The notes under the pieces are model-generated. The model was not told the origin of the DNA, did not search any database, and saw only the letters and a list, made by a program, of their open reading frames with translations. Made by a program: the position numbers and the translations under genes. Below, piece by piece: positions 10,005-20,644 of a DNA stretch of 34,012 nucleotides. Where the stretch lies: positions 1-34,012 of the forward strand of contig JABAAY010000005.1 of the NCBI GenBank assembly GCA_014238525.1. Reading direction: 5' to 3'. Origin of the DNA: Mycoplasmatales bacterium. GTDB lineage: Bacteria > Bacillota_I > Bacilli_A > Mycoplasmatales > JABAAY01. Every line of letters begins with the position of its first letter. The first letter of the stretch is position 1.

Positions 10005-10829
10005 ATGAAAACAATTACAGCGAAAGATGTCAAAGAATTACGTGAAGTTTCCAACGCGGGAATGATGGATTGTAAAAAGGCCTTGGTAGAGTGTAATGGA
10101 GATATAGAAAAATCCATTGAATGATTACGAAAAAAAGGAATAGCCAAATCAGTAAAAAAGAACGCGAACCGATCTTCTGAAGGGGTTTGCGATACATACG
10201 TAGAAAACAATGAAGCCGTTATTTATGAAGTAAAATGCGAAACTGATTTTGTATCTTCCAATAAGGATTTTGTTAACTTTTCCTCAACATTCGGTAAAGT
10301 TTTACTGAATCTTAATAATAATAAAGAAGACGTTTTGGAAAGGCAGCACAATGGGAAACAAATTAAAGAATTGCTTTTGGAAAAATCTGCGTTGTTTGGA
10401 GAAAACATTATGATTGGCAAACACGAAATTGTAGAGGCAGGAAATAATGAATTTTTTACAGGTTATACACACACCGGTGGAAAAATTTCTGTACTGATTT
10501 TAGCAAAAGGAAAGCCTTGCGAAGAAGCAAGAAACATTGCTATGCATATTGCAGCAATGGATCCTCGATTTTTGTGTAGAGAAGATATAGGCAATGACTA
10601 TATAGCTAAGGAAAAAGAAATTATTATTGCTCAAAGTAAAGACTTAAAGAGCAAGCCCGAAAATATTCAACAAAAAATAATTGAGGGAAAAATTCAGAAA
10701 ATTCTTTCTGAACAATGTTTGGTAGAACAAGCATACGTAAGAGATTCTTCTAAGAAAATCAAAGATGTGTTAAAAGACAGCAACATTGAAGTACTAAAAT
10801 TTATCAGGTACCAAATAGGTAATAATTAA
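10005..10829 (+). CDS. tsf: Elongation factor Ts
   Basis: Nucleotide-exchange factor that regenerates EF-Tu-GTP. It is 274 aa. The N-terminal UBA-like domain has the signature [19 protein letters not shown], then IEWLRKKG with UGA Trp. The exchange motif [12 protein letters not shown] is near residues 79-90 and contains the TDFV residues that contact EF-Tu. The second core half includes [10 protein letters not shown] and the C-terminal SEQCLVEQ and [10 protein letters not shown]. Shine-Dalgarno AGAGGA overlaps the rpsB stop and lies 5 nt before the ATG. The stop overlaps the next ATG by one base (TAATG), so the following membrane ORF is likely translated from the same message. Confidence 0.97.
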
Positions 10830-11389
10830 TGTCGAAAAAAACAAATCCGATTAAAAAACCCGCAAAACCAAGCAAAAGAAACAAACAAAGAGACTTTTCT
10901 GGAAGCAAAAAAAGCAGAATATTAAAAATTTTAGGCAAGTCATTGTTATATGCGTTAGGAATAGGTGTGGTAGTTTCTGTTGTTACTTTAATTATTTTGG
11001 CTATTACCAATGTTAACAGCGGAACAGCTGATTTAGGAAATTCAACAAATATAGGAATTTTTGTTGGATTTGGGATTGTCTCCTTTGTTATTGTTTTTTT
11101 CTACATTCTAATTTACGAACTAATTATCGAATACCGTTTTGCCACAAATAAAATACCTAACAAAAAAACAATTTTAATTCACGATAATATTTTGAGTGAA
11201 GAAGATGATGTAAGTGTGCACGATGAGAAACATAAATCTAGCAAACAAAAATCTAAAGCAACTAAAAAATCAACAAAAAACGAGGACTTAGAAAATAAAG
11301 AAAAAGAAATGAAACCAAAATTTACCGAAATAAAAACCGTAACTCAAATTCAAGAAATTAAAAAAAATAAAAAAAGAAAAAAAAGATAA
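10829..11389 (+). CDS. Hypothetical membrane protein, two TM segments with Lys-rich ends
   Basis: I do not recognise a family. The 186-aa product has a very basic N-terminus (about residues 1-35, rich in Lys, Arg and Pro). A first hydrophobic segment follows (about 39-60, LLYALGIGVVVSVVTLIILA), then a short Asn/Gly-rich loop and a second segment (about 74-97, FVGFGIVSFVIVFFYILIYE). The C-terminal half (about 100-186) is highly charged and ends in a run of Lys/Arg. The positive ends suggest both termini are cytoplasmic. It shares TAATG junctions with both tsf and pyrH, so it is probably co-translated, yet B. subtilis has nothing between these genes. Its base composition matches its neighbours. 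Function unknown. Confidence 0.8.
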   Translation: MSKKTNPIKKPAKPSKRNKQRDFSGSKKSRILKILGKSLLYALGIGVVVSVVTLIILAITNVNSGTADLGNSTNIGIFVGFGIVSFVIVFFYILIYELIIEYRFATNKIPNKKTILIHDNILSEEDDVSVHDEKHKSSKQKSKATKKSTKNEDLENKEKEMKPKFTEIKTVTQIQEIKKNKKRKKR

Positions 11390-12108
11390 TGAAAGAAAAC
11401 TCGATTTTATTAAAGATTAGTGGTGAATTTCTTACAACGCCTGGCTCTGGAGTTATCAATCTAAAAAACATTAAAACAATTTGTCAAAATCTTGCAAAAC
11501 ATTTTCAAGCAAATAAAAAACATCATATTGGAATAGTTTTCGGTGCTGGTAATATTTGAAGAGGGGAAACATACAAAGATTTTTTTTCTGATTCCATTGG
11601 AAAAAAAGACTACATAGGTATGATAGCGACAGTTATTAATGGTGGTGTTTTTGCAGAATGCTTAAATCACCTGAATATTTCAAATAAAATTTTTTCGCCG
11701 ATACCCTACGATAAGCATTTAGTTCATAAATTTAGTAAGAGAGCAGCAAGAGCTGCACAACAAAAATTCCAGGTCTCTATTTTTGTGGGGGGTACTGGGA
11801 CACCATTCAAAACAACGGATAGCGCAGCATCATTAGTAGCAATGACATTAAATTATAAAAAAATAATTGTATACAAAAATAACACGGACGGGCTTTATAC
11901 ATCAGATCCGAACAAAAACAAAAACGCTAAATTCATAAAGGAAATTTCTAAAAAAGAATATCTTGATAAAAAATATAAAATAATGGATATAAATGCAATT
12001 CAGATGTTAAAAAATAGCGATACAGAAATTGAAATTATTGGTGCCAATCATTTAATTGACACAGATAAACTTTTCAAGCAAAATATTAAAAAGACGTTAA
12101 TTAGATAG
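11389..12108 (+). CDS. pyrH: UMP kinase (uridylate kinase)
   Basis: Phosphorylates UMP to UDP at the head of pyrimidine nucleotide synthesis. It is 239 aa, the normal length for the amino-acid-kinase-fold bacterial enzyme. Motifs: LLKISGEF at the N-terminus, FGAGNIWRGE (GGGNIxRG-type loop with UGA Trp), VGGTGTPFKTTDSAAS for substrate binding, and KNNTDGLYTSDP near residue 165. The stop TAG is part of the Shine-Dalgarno of frr, so the two are tightly linked. The ATG overlaps the stop of the preceding membrane ORF. Confidence 0.95.
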
Positions 12109-12115
12109 GAGAAAA

Positions 12116-12652
12116 ATGAACGAAAACGAATTAAAAGTAAGTTTAGGAAACGCCATCAGCCATTTGGAGAAGGAATTTCAAAAAATAAATGTAGGAAGGG
12201 CAAACCCCATTATTGTTTCTGATATACCAGTCAATAATTACGGTGTAACTAGCAAACTAGACCACATATCTTTGATATCGGTGCCTGATGCAAAACACTT
12301 GCTAATTAGACCATACAATAGGTCTCAAGTAAAAGATGTTATGCAATCTTTGTCAATTCACAAACCAGAGCTTAATTGTCAAGAAGAAGGAGATAAAATT
12401 AGAATTATTTTTACACCTTTAACATCAGACAAGAGAAAATTATTTGTTAAGGACGCAGAAAAACTTGCTGAAACTTCTAAAATTGAAATTAGAAACATAA
12501 GAAGAAAATTTAAAGATGAAATTAAAAAATCTAATGTGTCAGAAAATGAACAAGAACTCGTAGAAGAAAAACTACAAAAAATAGTTGATTTAGCAATAAC
12601 TAAGGTCGTTGAAATGACAGGCAAAAAAACAAAACAACTTCAGCAGGTATAA
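12116..12652 (+). CDS. frr: Ribosome recycling factor
   Basis: Works with EF-G to split post-termination ribosomes. It is 178 aa, close to the usual 185. The diagnostic INVGRANP is at about residues 22-29, followed by IPVNNYGVTSKLDHIS, the LLIRPYNRSQVKDV segment and the C-terminal three-helix bundle with VRNIRR-like EIRNIRRKFKDE. The Shine-Dalgarno TAGGAG begins on the pyrH stop and lies 4 nt before the ATG. The stop abuts uppS directly (TAA then ATG). Confidence 0.96.
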   Translation: MNENELKVSLGNAISHLEKEFQKINVGRANPIIVSDIPVNNYGVTSKLDHISLISVPDAKHLLIRPYNRSQVKDVMQSLSIHKPELNCQEEGDKIRIIFTPLTSDKRKLFVKDAEKLAETSKIEIRNIRRKFKDEIKKSNVSENEQELVEEKLQKIVDLAITKVVEMTGKKTKQLQQV

Positions 12653-13351
12653 ATGACAACAAAAAATCCCGATCACATCGCAATAATAATGGATGGGAAT
12701 GGTCGTTGAGCAACAAACAAAAATAAAAGTAGGGAATATGGACATTTGGCAGGAACTCGTGCACTACTTTACTTGTTTCAAAAAATTAGCAGTATTCAAA
12801 TAAAATACTTGACTGTTTTTGCTTTCTCAACAGAAAATTGAAAAAGACCTAAAAAAGAAGTAGATATGCTTCTAAAGATTATTCCGAAAATCAAATTAAG
12901 AGTTTATAACCATTGTAAAAAAAACAAAATAAATTTAAGGATTATTGGCGACATGACAACTCTTCCTCCTTTCGTGAACGAAGCGTTTGATAAATGAAAA
13001 ACACTGCAACATAAAAATCCTAAAACTACCTTAATTGTGGCATTTAATTATGGAGGCAAAAGTGATATCGTACATTCTGTTAAAACTATTGTTGAAAATA
13101 AAATTCCTTCTAACGACATAACCGAAGCAATGATTAGTGAAAATCTTTATACAAAGAATCTTCCTCCCGTGGATGTCTTAATTAGAACGGCCGGTGAAAA
13201 GAGAATAAGTAATTTTTTGATTTGACAGTGTGCATATGCAGAGTTCTTTTTTCTAGAAAAGTGCTGACCGGATTTTAAAATTAGAGATTTACAAAATGTA
13301 ATAGAAAGTTTCAAGAAAAGAAAAAGAAATTTTGGAAGCATCAGCAGTTAA
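12653..13351 (+). CDS. uppS: Undecaprenyl (cis-polyprenyl) diphosphate synthase
   Basis: Condenses isopentenyl units onto farnesyl diphosphate to make a long cis-polyprenyl lipid carrier. It is 232 aa. Catalytic D14 lies in IIMDGNGRW (UGA Trp). FSTENWKRP follows near residue 60, and the C-terminal signature IRTAGEKRISNFLIWQ is present with the basic diphosphate-binding residues and AYAEFFF. The gene starts 1 nt after the frr stop codon and its last 20 nt overlap cdsA. A mollicute without a cell wall does not need the carrier for peptidoglycan. Its use here, perhaps for glycan export or as a membrane lipid, is open. Confidence 0.95.
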
Positions 13352-14309
13352 AAAAAGATTTTTTACAGCAATAATACTTATAATTTTGATAAGTATTATT
13401 ACTTACTTTATTTCATGAAGCAGCTTTCCTCCAAATGGAATTAGAGGGTTTGTTACCGCTTCTTATGCAATAGTTTTTTCCATAGCCAGTGTTGCGTATA
13501 TGCTAATTTCTTATGAAGTAGTGACAGTTGTTTTCAAGAAAAAAAATAAGAAAACAAAAATAGCTTTATGAATTCTTTTATGCTTATATGGGTTGTATGT
13601 AATATGAAGATATTTCAATATCGAAAACGGATTCCCGAACAGTGATTTTGTTGGAGGTTCAAGATTTGTGGTTTTAGGATTAAGCACAGAACAACTTCTA
13701 GTCACTGTAATTGCTTTAACCGTAGTATTGCTTTTTTCCCTTAAACTAGGGTTAAAAAACATTCTTGCAATGGCAGCCCTTGCTATAATCGGAGCTCTTG
13801 TAATGAAGAACATAGCCTGAATTTCTACAAGAATAGGTTATGAAACAATTTTTTGAATATTTTTAATATCAATTTTCACGGACACTTTTGCATATTTTGT
13901 AGGAAGTAAGTTTGGCAAACATAAAATTTTTGAAAGCATTAGTCCTAAAAAAACCTGAGAAGGAGCTCTTGGAGGCTTAGTTTTTGGTGTAGTAGTGGCT
14001 GTTGTTGTGGGCACTATTTTTTCCGTTTTTCATAATGGAGGACAAGAAGGGTCGCTTTCTGCTAATAGTATTTTTCAATTAGGACCAGGATATTTTTGAG
14101 CATACCTTTTAATAGGTTTTCTTTTGTCATCTTTCACACAAATTGGTGATTTATTTTTTTCTGTTTTTAAAAGAAATTATGGAGTTAAAGATTACTCCAA
14201 TATATTTCCTGGACACGGTGGTATTCTAGATCGTATAGACGGAACAATATTTTCTGTTCTAGCTTTTTCACTTATTTATGTAATTTTTGTATTCCCACCG
14301 TTTTTCTAA
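13332..14309 (+). CDS. cdsA: Phosphatidate cytidylyltransferase (CDP-diacylglycerol synthase)
   Basis: Integral membrane enzyme making CDP-diacylglycerol from phosphatidate and CTP, the entry to phosphatidylglycerol and cardiolipin. It is about 325 aa with 7-8 hydrophobic segments. The family signature near the C-terminus is complete: SVFKRNYGVKD then FPGHGGILDRIDG. The internal TDTFAYFVGSKFGKHK and SPKKTWEG (UGA Trp) segments fit too. No ATG or GTG is available. The only usual start codon is a TTG at 13332 (LEASAVKKRFFTA), inside the 3' end of uppS, so the start is moderately sure. Confidence 0.9.
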
Positions 14310-14337
14310 TTTAGTAAATTTATTCCGTGGTTTTTAG

Positions 14338-14343
14338 TATTCT
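14338..14343 (+). promoter_or_regulatory. Weak -10-like box just before dxr
   Basis: TATTCT lies exactly 6 nt before the dxr ATG in the 40-nt cdsA-dxr gap. There is no Shine-Dalgarno, so dxr could be leaderless. Only four of six bases match TATAAT and no -35 is evident. Confidence 0.2.
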
Positions 14344-14349
14344 TTAATT

Positions 14350-15486
14350 ATGAAGAAAATAACTATTCTAGGTTCAACTGGTTCCATAGGAACACAAACA
14401 TTAGAAATAGTGAGAAAGCACAATAAAGAGATAAAAGTTATTGGATTGGCATGTGGCAAGCAACTAAGCAAATTAATTGAACAAATTAACGAATTTTCAC
14501 CTACAAAAGTGTTCATCCAAGATGAAGAATCATTTACGAAATTGCGCAGTTTGTTTCCGAAAATAAAAATTTTTACAGGAGAAAATGGTATTTCCGAAAT
14601 GATCAGAGAAGCAAATGTTGATTTAATAATCAATGCATTAGTTGGATTTGCTGGAGTTGTTCCCACCTTAACTGCAATCGAACAAAAAATCAATATCGCC
14701 TTGGCAAACAAAGAGAGCCTTGTATCGTGTGGTCATATAATAATGAAAAAAGCCGAAGACAATAATGTGAAAATATTTCCTATTGATAGCGAACACAATG
14801 CAATGTGACAATGTTTACACAGTGGCAAAAAAAGCGAACTTAAAAAAATTCTTATAACGTGCAGCGGCGGTCCTTTTTCTAATTTGACACTTGAGGAAAC
14901 AAAAAAAGTTACCAAGAAAGAAGCCCTAAAACATCCAAATTGAACAATGGGGAACAAGGTGACAATAGATAGCGCCACCGTAACAAATAAAGCATTGGAA
15001 ATTATCGAAGCTAAATGACTATTTAATATTAGCAAAGATCAAATAGTACCCATTTTACACAAAGAGTCAATAATTCACTCGATGATTGAATTTCAGGATA
15101 ACAGTATAATCGCCCAAATGTCAAACCCAAACATGTCTCTTCCCATATCCTATGCCTTGATGGAAGGAAATAGATTTGTCAACGAAACGCCTCCCATTAA
15201 TTTTAATGATGTCTCGCAGTTAAATTTTCAATACATGGATAACAAAAGATGATTACCACTTAAAATTATTTTTGATATTTTTGACAATCCTTCCTTGTGT
15301 GCAGTGTTTAATTCTGCAAACGAGGCAAATGTTAGACTTTTTTTAAATGATAAAATATCGTTTTACGACATTACAGAAAGAAATAAAAGAGCTGTTGAAA
15401 GGCACCAAGACATTCCAAAACAATTGGAAATTAATGAAATTATTCGCTTACACAATTCTGTTATACAGCAAGAGGAATCCATATAA
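14350..15486 (+). CDS. dxr: 1-deoxy-D-xylulose 5-phosphate reductoisomerase
   Basis: NADPH-dependent enzyme making MEP from DXP, the committed step of the non-mevalonate isoprenoid pathway. It is 378 aa, the normal length. The nucleotide-binding GSTGSIGTQTLEIV is at residues 8-21. The metal and substrate residues are in ANKESLV, PIDSEHNA, CSGGPF, HPNWTMGNKVTIDSATVTNK (UGA Trp), LEIIEAKWLF and HKESIIHSM. All catalytic motifs are intact. The ATG starts right at the conserved N-terminus without a Shine-Dalgarno. The stop overlaps rseP (TAATG). Its presence beside uppS implies that isoprenoids are made de novo. The other MEP genes are not in this window. Confidence 0.96.
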
Positions 15487-16253
15487 TGGGGTTTCTTATA
15501 GAAATAGCCGGTATTCTTATTGGTGTTGGTTATATTTTGTTTTCTATTACTTTTCACGAATTTGGTCACTTTATAATGGCCAAGGCATTTAAATTTCATA
15601 TTATTGAATTTGCGATTGGATTTGGTCCAAAACTTTTTTCAGTAAGAAAAAAACCAACGGAATATTCTGTTAGGTGACTTCCGCTTGGGGGATATGTTTT
15701 AGTTGCTCAAAAAGACGCTTTGGAGGATGACGAATTACGGAATGTCCCTTTATATAAAAGGTATGACAAAACCAAACCGTGAAAAGCATTGTTATTTCTA
15801 GCAAATGGTATTTTCTTCAATTTGATTTTAGCCGTTGTTGCTGCCTTTATAGCATCCGCTATAAAGGGCAATATAGGAGACGGATTTATGTTATTAGGAG
15901 ATAATATTTCGGGCTTTTTTCAGAACTATGTTGAGTTATTTAATTTTAGCGGGGCAAGTCCTAGCGGAGAATCCTCTAGCTCTTTTGGCAGATTAATTAC
16001 AGGAAACGCGCAAGAGATAGTGGTTACCAACTTCTCTTATTTAGCGGCTTTAAATATAGGATTAATGATCTTTAATCTTCTTCCCTTTCCTCCTCTCGAC
16101 GGATTCAAGTTTACCGAAGTGTTTTTTGAAATTTTATTCAAGAAACAATTGCCTAGAAAATTACAAATTGGCCTTTATTTTACAGGCTTTGTAATACTAA
16201 TATTATTTTCTATTGCAATATTTGGGGCGGTTATAGCGAACAGTATAATTTAA
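15486..16253 (+). CDS. rseP: RseP/RasP-like site-2 membrane metalloprotease, short form without PDZ
   Basis: Zinc metalloprotease that cuts transmembrane helices, such as signal-peptide remnants or anti-sigma factors. The zinc motif HEFGH is at residues 24-28 in the first TM helix. The third ligand lies in NLLPFPPLDG (D205) in a later TM helix. There are about four hydrophobic segments. At 255 aa it is much shorter than RseP/RasP (about 420-450). The roughly 60 residues between the second TM and the LDG helix are Ser/Gly-rich and too short for a PDZ domain. The position between dxr and polC matches rasP of Bacillus; proS, normally next, is absent. Substrates are unknown. Confidence 0.9.
16244..16249 (+). 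promoter_or_regulatory. Consensus -10 box 5 nt before polC
   Basis: TATAAT lies in the last codons of rseP, 5 nt before the polC ATG. A loose -35 (TTGGGG, 16222-16227) lies 16 nt upstream. No Shine-Dalgarno precedes polC. Use as a promoter would give a leaderless polC message. The box also encodes Ser-Ile-Ile of RseP, so chance is possible. Confidence 0.35.
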
Positions 16254-16254
16254 A

Positions 16255-19200
16255 ATGAATAACAAACTCTTAAAAATATTTCCCGTTGAATTTTTAAAAG
16301 AAAATAAATTTCTTGAAAATTGTCTAATTACTCACATCGTTTATGATCCAACTGACGATGTTGCCACTTTTTCTTTGCAAACAAATAAGATCCTTCTCTT
16401 TGAACAATTTCAAAAAATACAGATAATTTTAATTGACACAAATTCAAAAATGAAAATTAAAATAGTACCAACTGACTTGGACTATGACAATATAATTTTA
16501 GAAAAATATATTGCAGGATTTTTAAAAAATTACGATAAAGAAAACTTTTCTAATAAAATATCCGTCAGAGGCGATTGTCGTCATAATAAAGTGTATTTTA
16601 ATATTGAAAAAAATTTCAGCAATGATTCTTGAAAAACGTTTGCAAAAAACGTTAATTTTTTTCTTGATTCAGCAGGATTTCCACCAATAAACATACTATT
16701 CAACTTTCTTAAAAACGAGGAAACCAGCGAAAGACAGAAAATAATTGAAAATATTCCTGTCGTAGAACCTAAGAAAAACCCTGTTTCTAGCTCATCTAAT
16801 AACAACTTTTGACTTTCGTCTATGAAAGATAATGTTTCTTTAACTAAAATTGGCGAACTCAAAACCGGCATGTTTCAAAATGTAAAAGGACAGATATTTA
16901 AGAAAAATGTTATTAGAACTAGAACTGGTGCAACTATTTTTTCTTTTGCAATTACAGATTTTGAAAAATCTGTGTATTTAAAATTATTTACAATGAAACC
17001 CAAAGATGAAGAGTATATGCATTCTTTTAATGTAGGCGATTGTATTATGGCTAGAGTTAATCCTAAATTTGACACTTTCTTAAAAGAAGACTCCGGATGA
17101 ATTAATAAAATCATTAAAATTAGTTCCATTTTCCCAAAAGAAAATGTTTCAGAAAAAGAAGAAAGGGCAGAACTTTCCATACACACGAACATGTCAACAC
17201 TTAACGGTATCTCTTCTTTTGAAAAATATATCACTAAAGCTGTTGCCCGCTCACATAAAGCAATTGGGATAACTGATTTAAACTCTGTACAATCTTTTTC
17301 CTTAGCTGAAAACACCGTGAATAAATTAAAAAAAGATGGCAAAAACATCAAGATGATCTACGGTGCAGAAATAAATATATTGCCAGAAGAGTTATCCCCA
17401 CTAATTAATTACGACAAACACAAAACAAGATTTGGAAATTCTTCTCTCTCGGATTGCACATATATAAGTTTCGATTTAGAAACAACAGGACTAAGTCCGC
17501 AATGAGATGAAATTATAGAATTTGCAGCTGTGAAAGTTGTAAAAGGAACAATAGTTGAAAAAATATCATTTTTTATCAAAAACAGCAAACCTATCCCGAA
17601 AAAAATATTTTTAATTACTGGAATCTCTGAAGATATGACAAAACAAGGGTTAGACATCGAGGAGGCTTTACAAAAAATAAAAGATTTTTTTGGTAATGAT
17701 ATAATTGTTGCTCATAATGCAAAATTCGATGTTTCATTTTTAGAGCATTCCTTTTTAAAAAACAATATTGAATGAAATCATAACCTTGCAGTTGACACGT
17801 TGCAACTTTCCCGTTTTGTTCACTCGTCTGCTGTGAGACACCAACTAGGCAATGTTGCAAGAAAATATAAAATTACTTACGATGAAGAAATCGCACACCG
17901 AGCGTTGCAAGATTCCTTGGTTTTGTCTCAAGTTCTTTCAAAATTATTAGCAGATTGCAGCAAGAAAAACATACAAACTATCGAGGATTTACAAAATGTA
18001 GACAAAGACAATCTTTATACAAGATATCGAAATAAATCGTTGCTGGTTTATGCAAAAAACCAACACGGACTAAAAGAATTGTACAAAATTATTTCTATTG
18101 CTCACACAAAATACTTTTTTGGAACACCTTCGATCCCCAAAAATATTTTAAAAAATTTTAAAAATGTCTACGTTACAAACTCTGATTTTAATAGCGAAAT
18201 GTATGAGGTTGCATTCTTTGCTGGAGTTAACGAGTTAGAGAAAATTATCGAACAATATGACTGGATTTCATTACACCCGATTCTTAATTTTACTCATTTA
18301 ATAAGTAGAGATGTTCTTGCAAAAAAGGACATTATTAGTGCAATTCACAAAATAATAGATATTGCAAAAAAGAAAAACAAATTAATAATTTCTTCTGGCG
18401 GTGTGTATCATTGTGAAAAAAACGAAAAAGTAATTAGAGATATAATAATTGAAACTAAAGGAATTGGCGGAAAGACCCATTATTTGTATAGCTACAATGA
18501 TAAAAACCCCCAATATCCTGATTCTCATTTTAGAACTCAGGCCGAATTAATGGAATGTTTTTCATTTCTAAAAGACAAGCTTGATATTTTAAGTTTAATT
18601 ACCAAAAACGTAGATGAGGTAATTGATAAATTTGAAGACATAGTTATATCAAACGAGATACTTTCTTTCCCTATTATCGAAAATGCTGAAAATTTACTCT
18701 CTGATCTTTCTAATAAAAAATTAATGGAAATTTATGGAGAAAACCCACCCTTATATGTTTCAAAGAGGTATGAAGAAGAATTGAAAATGATTAAGGAATC
18801 AAAATATTCAGTTATTTATTATATAGCACATCTTCTTGTAAAATTTTCTGTTGAAAACAAATATATTGTAGGAAGTAGGGGGTCTGTGGGAAGTAGTTTT
18901 TTAGCATTTTTATGCGGGATTACAGATGTGAATCCTCTCCAAGCCCATTATATTTGTGATAATTGTAAACACTCTGAATTCATGCTTAACGAAACAACGG
19001 TGAGTGGATTTGATTTGTCTTCAAAAAACTGTTCAAAATGTAAAACTTTAATGAGAGGAGATGGACAAAACATCCCTTTCGAAACATTTTTGGGTTTTAA
19101 GGGAGAAAGCAAGATACCAGACATAGATTTAAACTTTTCAGGTGACTTCCAAATAAAAGCACATAATTTTATTAAAGATAAGTTCGGAGAAAACCACGTG

Positions 19201-20571
19201 TATCGCGCTGGTACCATTTCTACAGTAGCTGAACGTACCGCGTTTGGATATGTAAAAAGTTATCTTGAAAAGCACAATTTGCACGAAAGCGTTTCCAGGG
19301 CTGAGTTGGATAGATTAGTTGCTGGATGTGTTGGAATAAAGAGAACCACCGGACAGCATCCAGGCGCAATTATCATCATTCCAAAAGACAATGATATTTT
19401 TGATTACACACCATATAATTACCCAGCTGATGATAAAAGTTCAGATTGATACACAACACACCTTGACTTCCACTCTCTAGAAAAAAATCTACTGAAATTA
19501 GATATTTTAGGACATGACGATCCAACAGTTGTTAAAAAACTTTCTGAGTTGACAAATATTGATGTTAAAACCATACCTAATCATGATGAAAAGGTTATGA
19601 GTTTATTTTCAAGTAATAAGAATTTAAATCTTGAAAAAGACATTTTAAATGACAAAACCGGAGCAATCGCTATTCCTGAGTTCGGAACACCTTTTGTTCG
19701 AGGAATCCTCTCAGATACTAAGCCCCACAAATTTTCTCACCTTATTCAAATCTCTGGATTATCGCACGGAACAGGCGTTTGACTAAATAACGCAAGAGAA
19801 TTAATTGTTAATAAACAAATTGTATTAGAAGAAACAATCAGTTGCAGAGACGATATCATGACGTTTTTAATAAAAAAAGGCCTTGGCAAGCAAAAGTCTT
19901 TTCGAATTATGGAAAACGTTAGAAAGGGCAAGGGAATAACAAAAGAGGAAATTAAAAAAATGAAGGAATTCAATATTCCTGACTGGTACATTAACAGCTG
20001 TATAGAAATAAAATATTTATTTCCCAAAGCTCACGCAGCAGCATATGTTTTAATGGCATGACGCTTTGCCTGATTTAAATATTATTATCCTCTAGAATTT
20101 TATGCTACATATTTTTCTACACGTTCCTCTGTTTTTGAAATAGAAATAGTTTTAATGGGAAAAGACAAAATAAAACAAAGAACAGAAGAACTATCTAGAA
20201 AACAAAAAAGTCGTGAAAAACCAACACCAAAAGAATCAGAATTAGCGGTGATCTCCGAAGTCATCTTGGAAATGTATTATAGGGGGTATGTCTTTGAAAA
20301 TGTCGATATTAAGAAAAGCAAAGTGAGTGAATTCATAATTAATATGGAAACCAATGCATTGATTCTACCGTTTAATACAATTCCAGGTCTTGGTGTTACT
20401 GCTGCGGAAAGTATTGTAGCCGCAAGAGAAGAAAAAGAAATTAGTTCAATTGAAGATTTTAAAAGCAGAACATCCGTTAATAAAACGGTTATGGGAAAAA
20501 TGAAGCAATTCGGCTGTTTTGAAGGATTGCCTGAAGCAGAGCAATTAAAAATTAAATTAGAATTCCAGTAA
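16255..20571 (+). CDS. polC: DNA polymerase III alpha subunit, PolC type
   Basis: Replicative DNA polymerase of low-GC Gram-positives with built-in proofreading. It is 1438 aa in one code-4 frame. In order: N-terminal region (1-195); OB domain (about 200-290); first PHP part (about 300-390); DEDD 3'-5' exonuclease inserted in PHP with D407 and E409 in FDLETTG, then [11 protein letters not shown] and HRALQDS; second PHP part (about 560-760); polymerase palm with GSRGSVGSS, a four-Cys zinc site (CDNC ... CSKC), D956 and D958 in IPDIDLNF, and D1083 in [12 protein letters not shown]-terminal HhH region ([12 protein letters not shown]). The PHP ligands are degraded: the usual HLHT reads SIHT and TDHG reads TDLN. 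Exonuclease and polymerase residues are intact. It follows rseP directly, where Bacillus has proS between them. Confidence 0.97.
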
Positions 20572-20602
20572 TTATTATTAATAAAATCTTGTAAAATAAT
20601 TT

Positions 20603-20616
20603 TGAGGTAAACCTCA
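20603..20616 (+). promoter_or_regulatory. Inverted repeat in the polC-nusA gap, possible terminator or promoter
   Basis: TGAGGT-AA-ACCTCA is a perfect 6-bp inverted repeat followed by TTTTCTTTT, so it could be a short intrinsic terminator after polC. The same region also offers TTGAGG (20602-20607), 17 nt before TATAGA (20625-20630), a possible promoter for nusA. The predicted RNA start would then fall on or after the AAAGG Shine-Dalgarno, which weakens the promoter reading. Confidence 0.3.
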
Positions 20617-20644
20617 TTTTCTTTTATAGAAACGAAAGGGTATC

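Noticed and set aside
14334-14711. Long antisense frames opposite dxr, also opposite polC (16875-17351) and rnj (29111-29578)
   Set aside because: They are fully contained opposite well-identified genes, have no family motifs or RBS and arise from codon-usage shadows.
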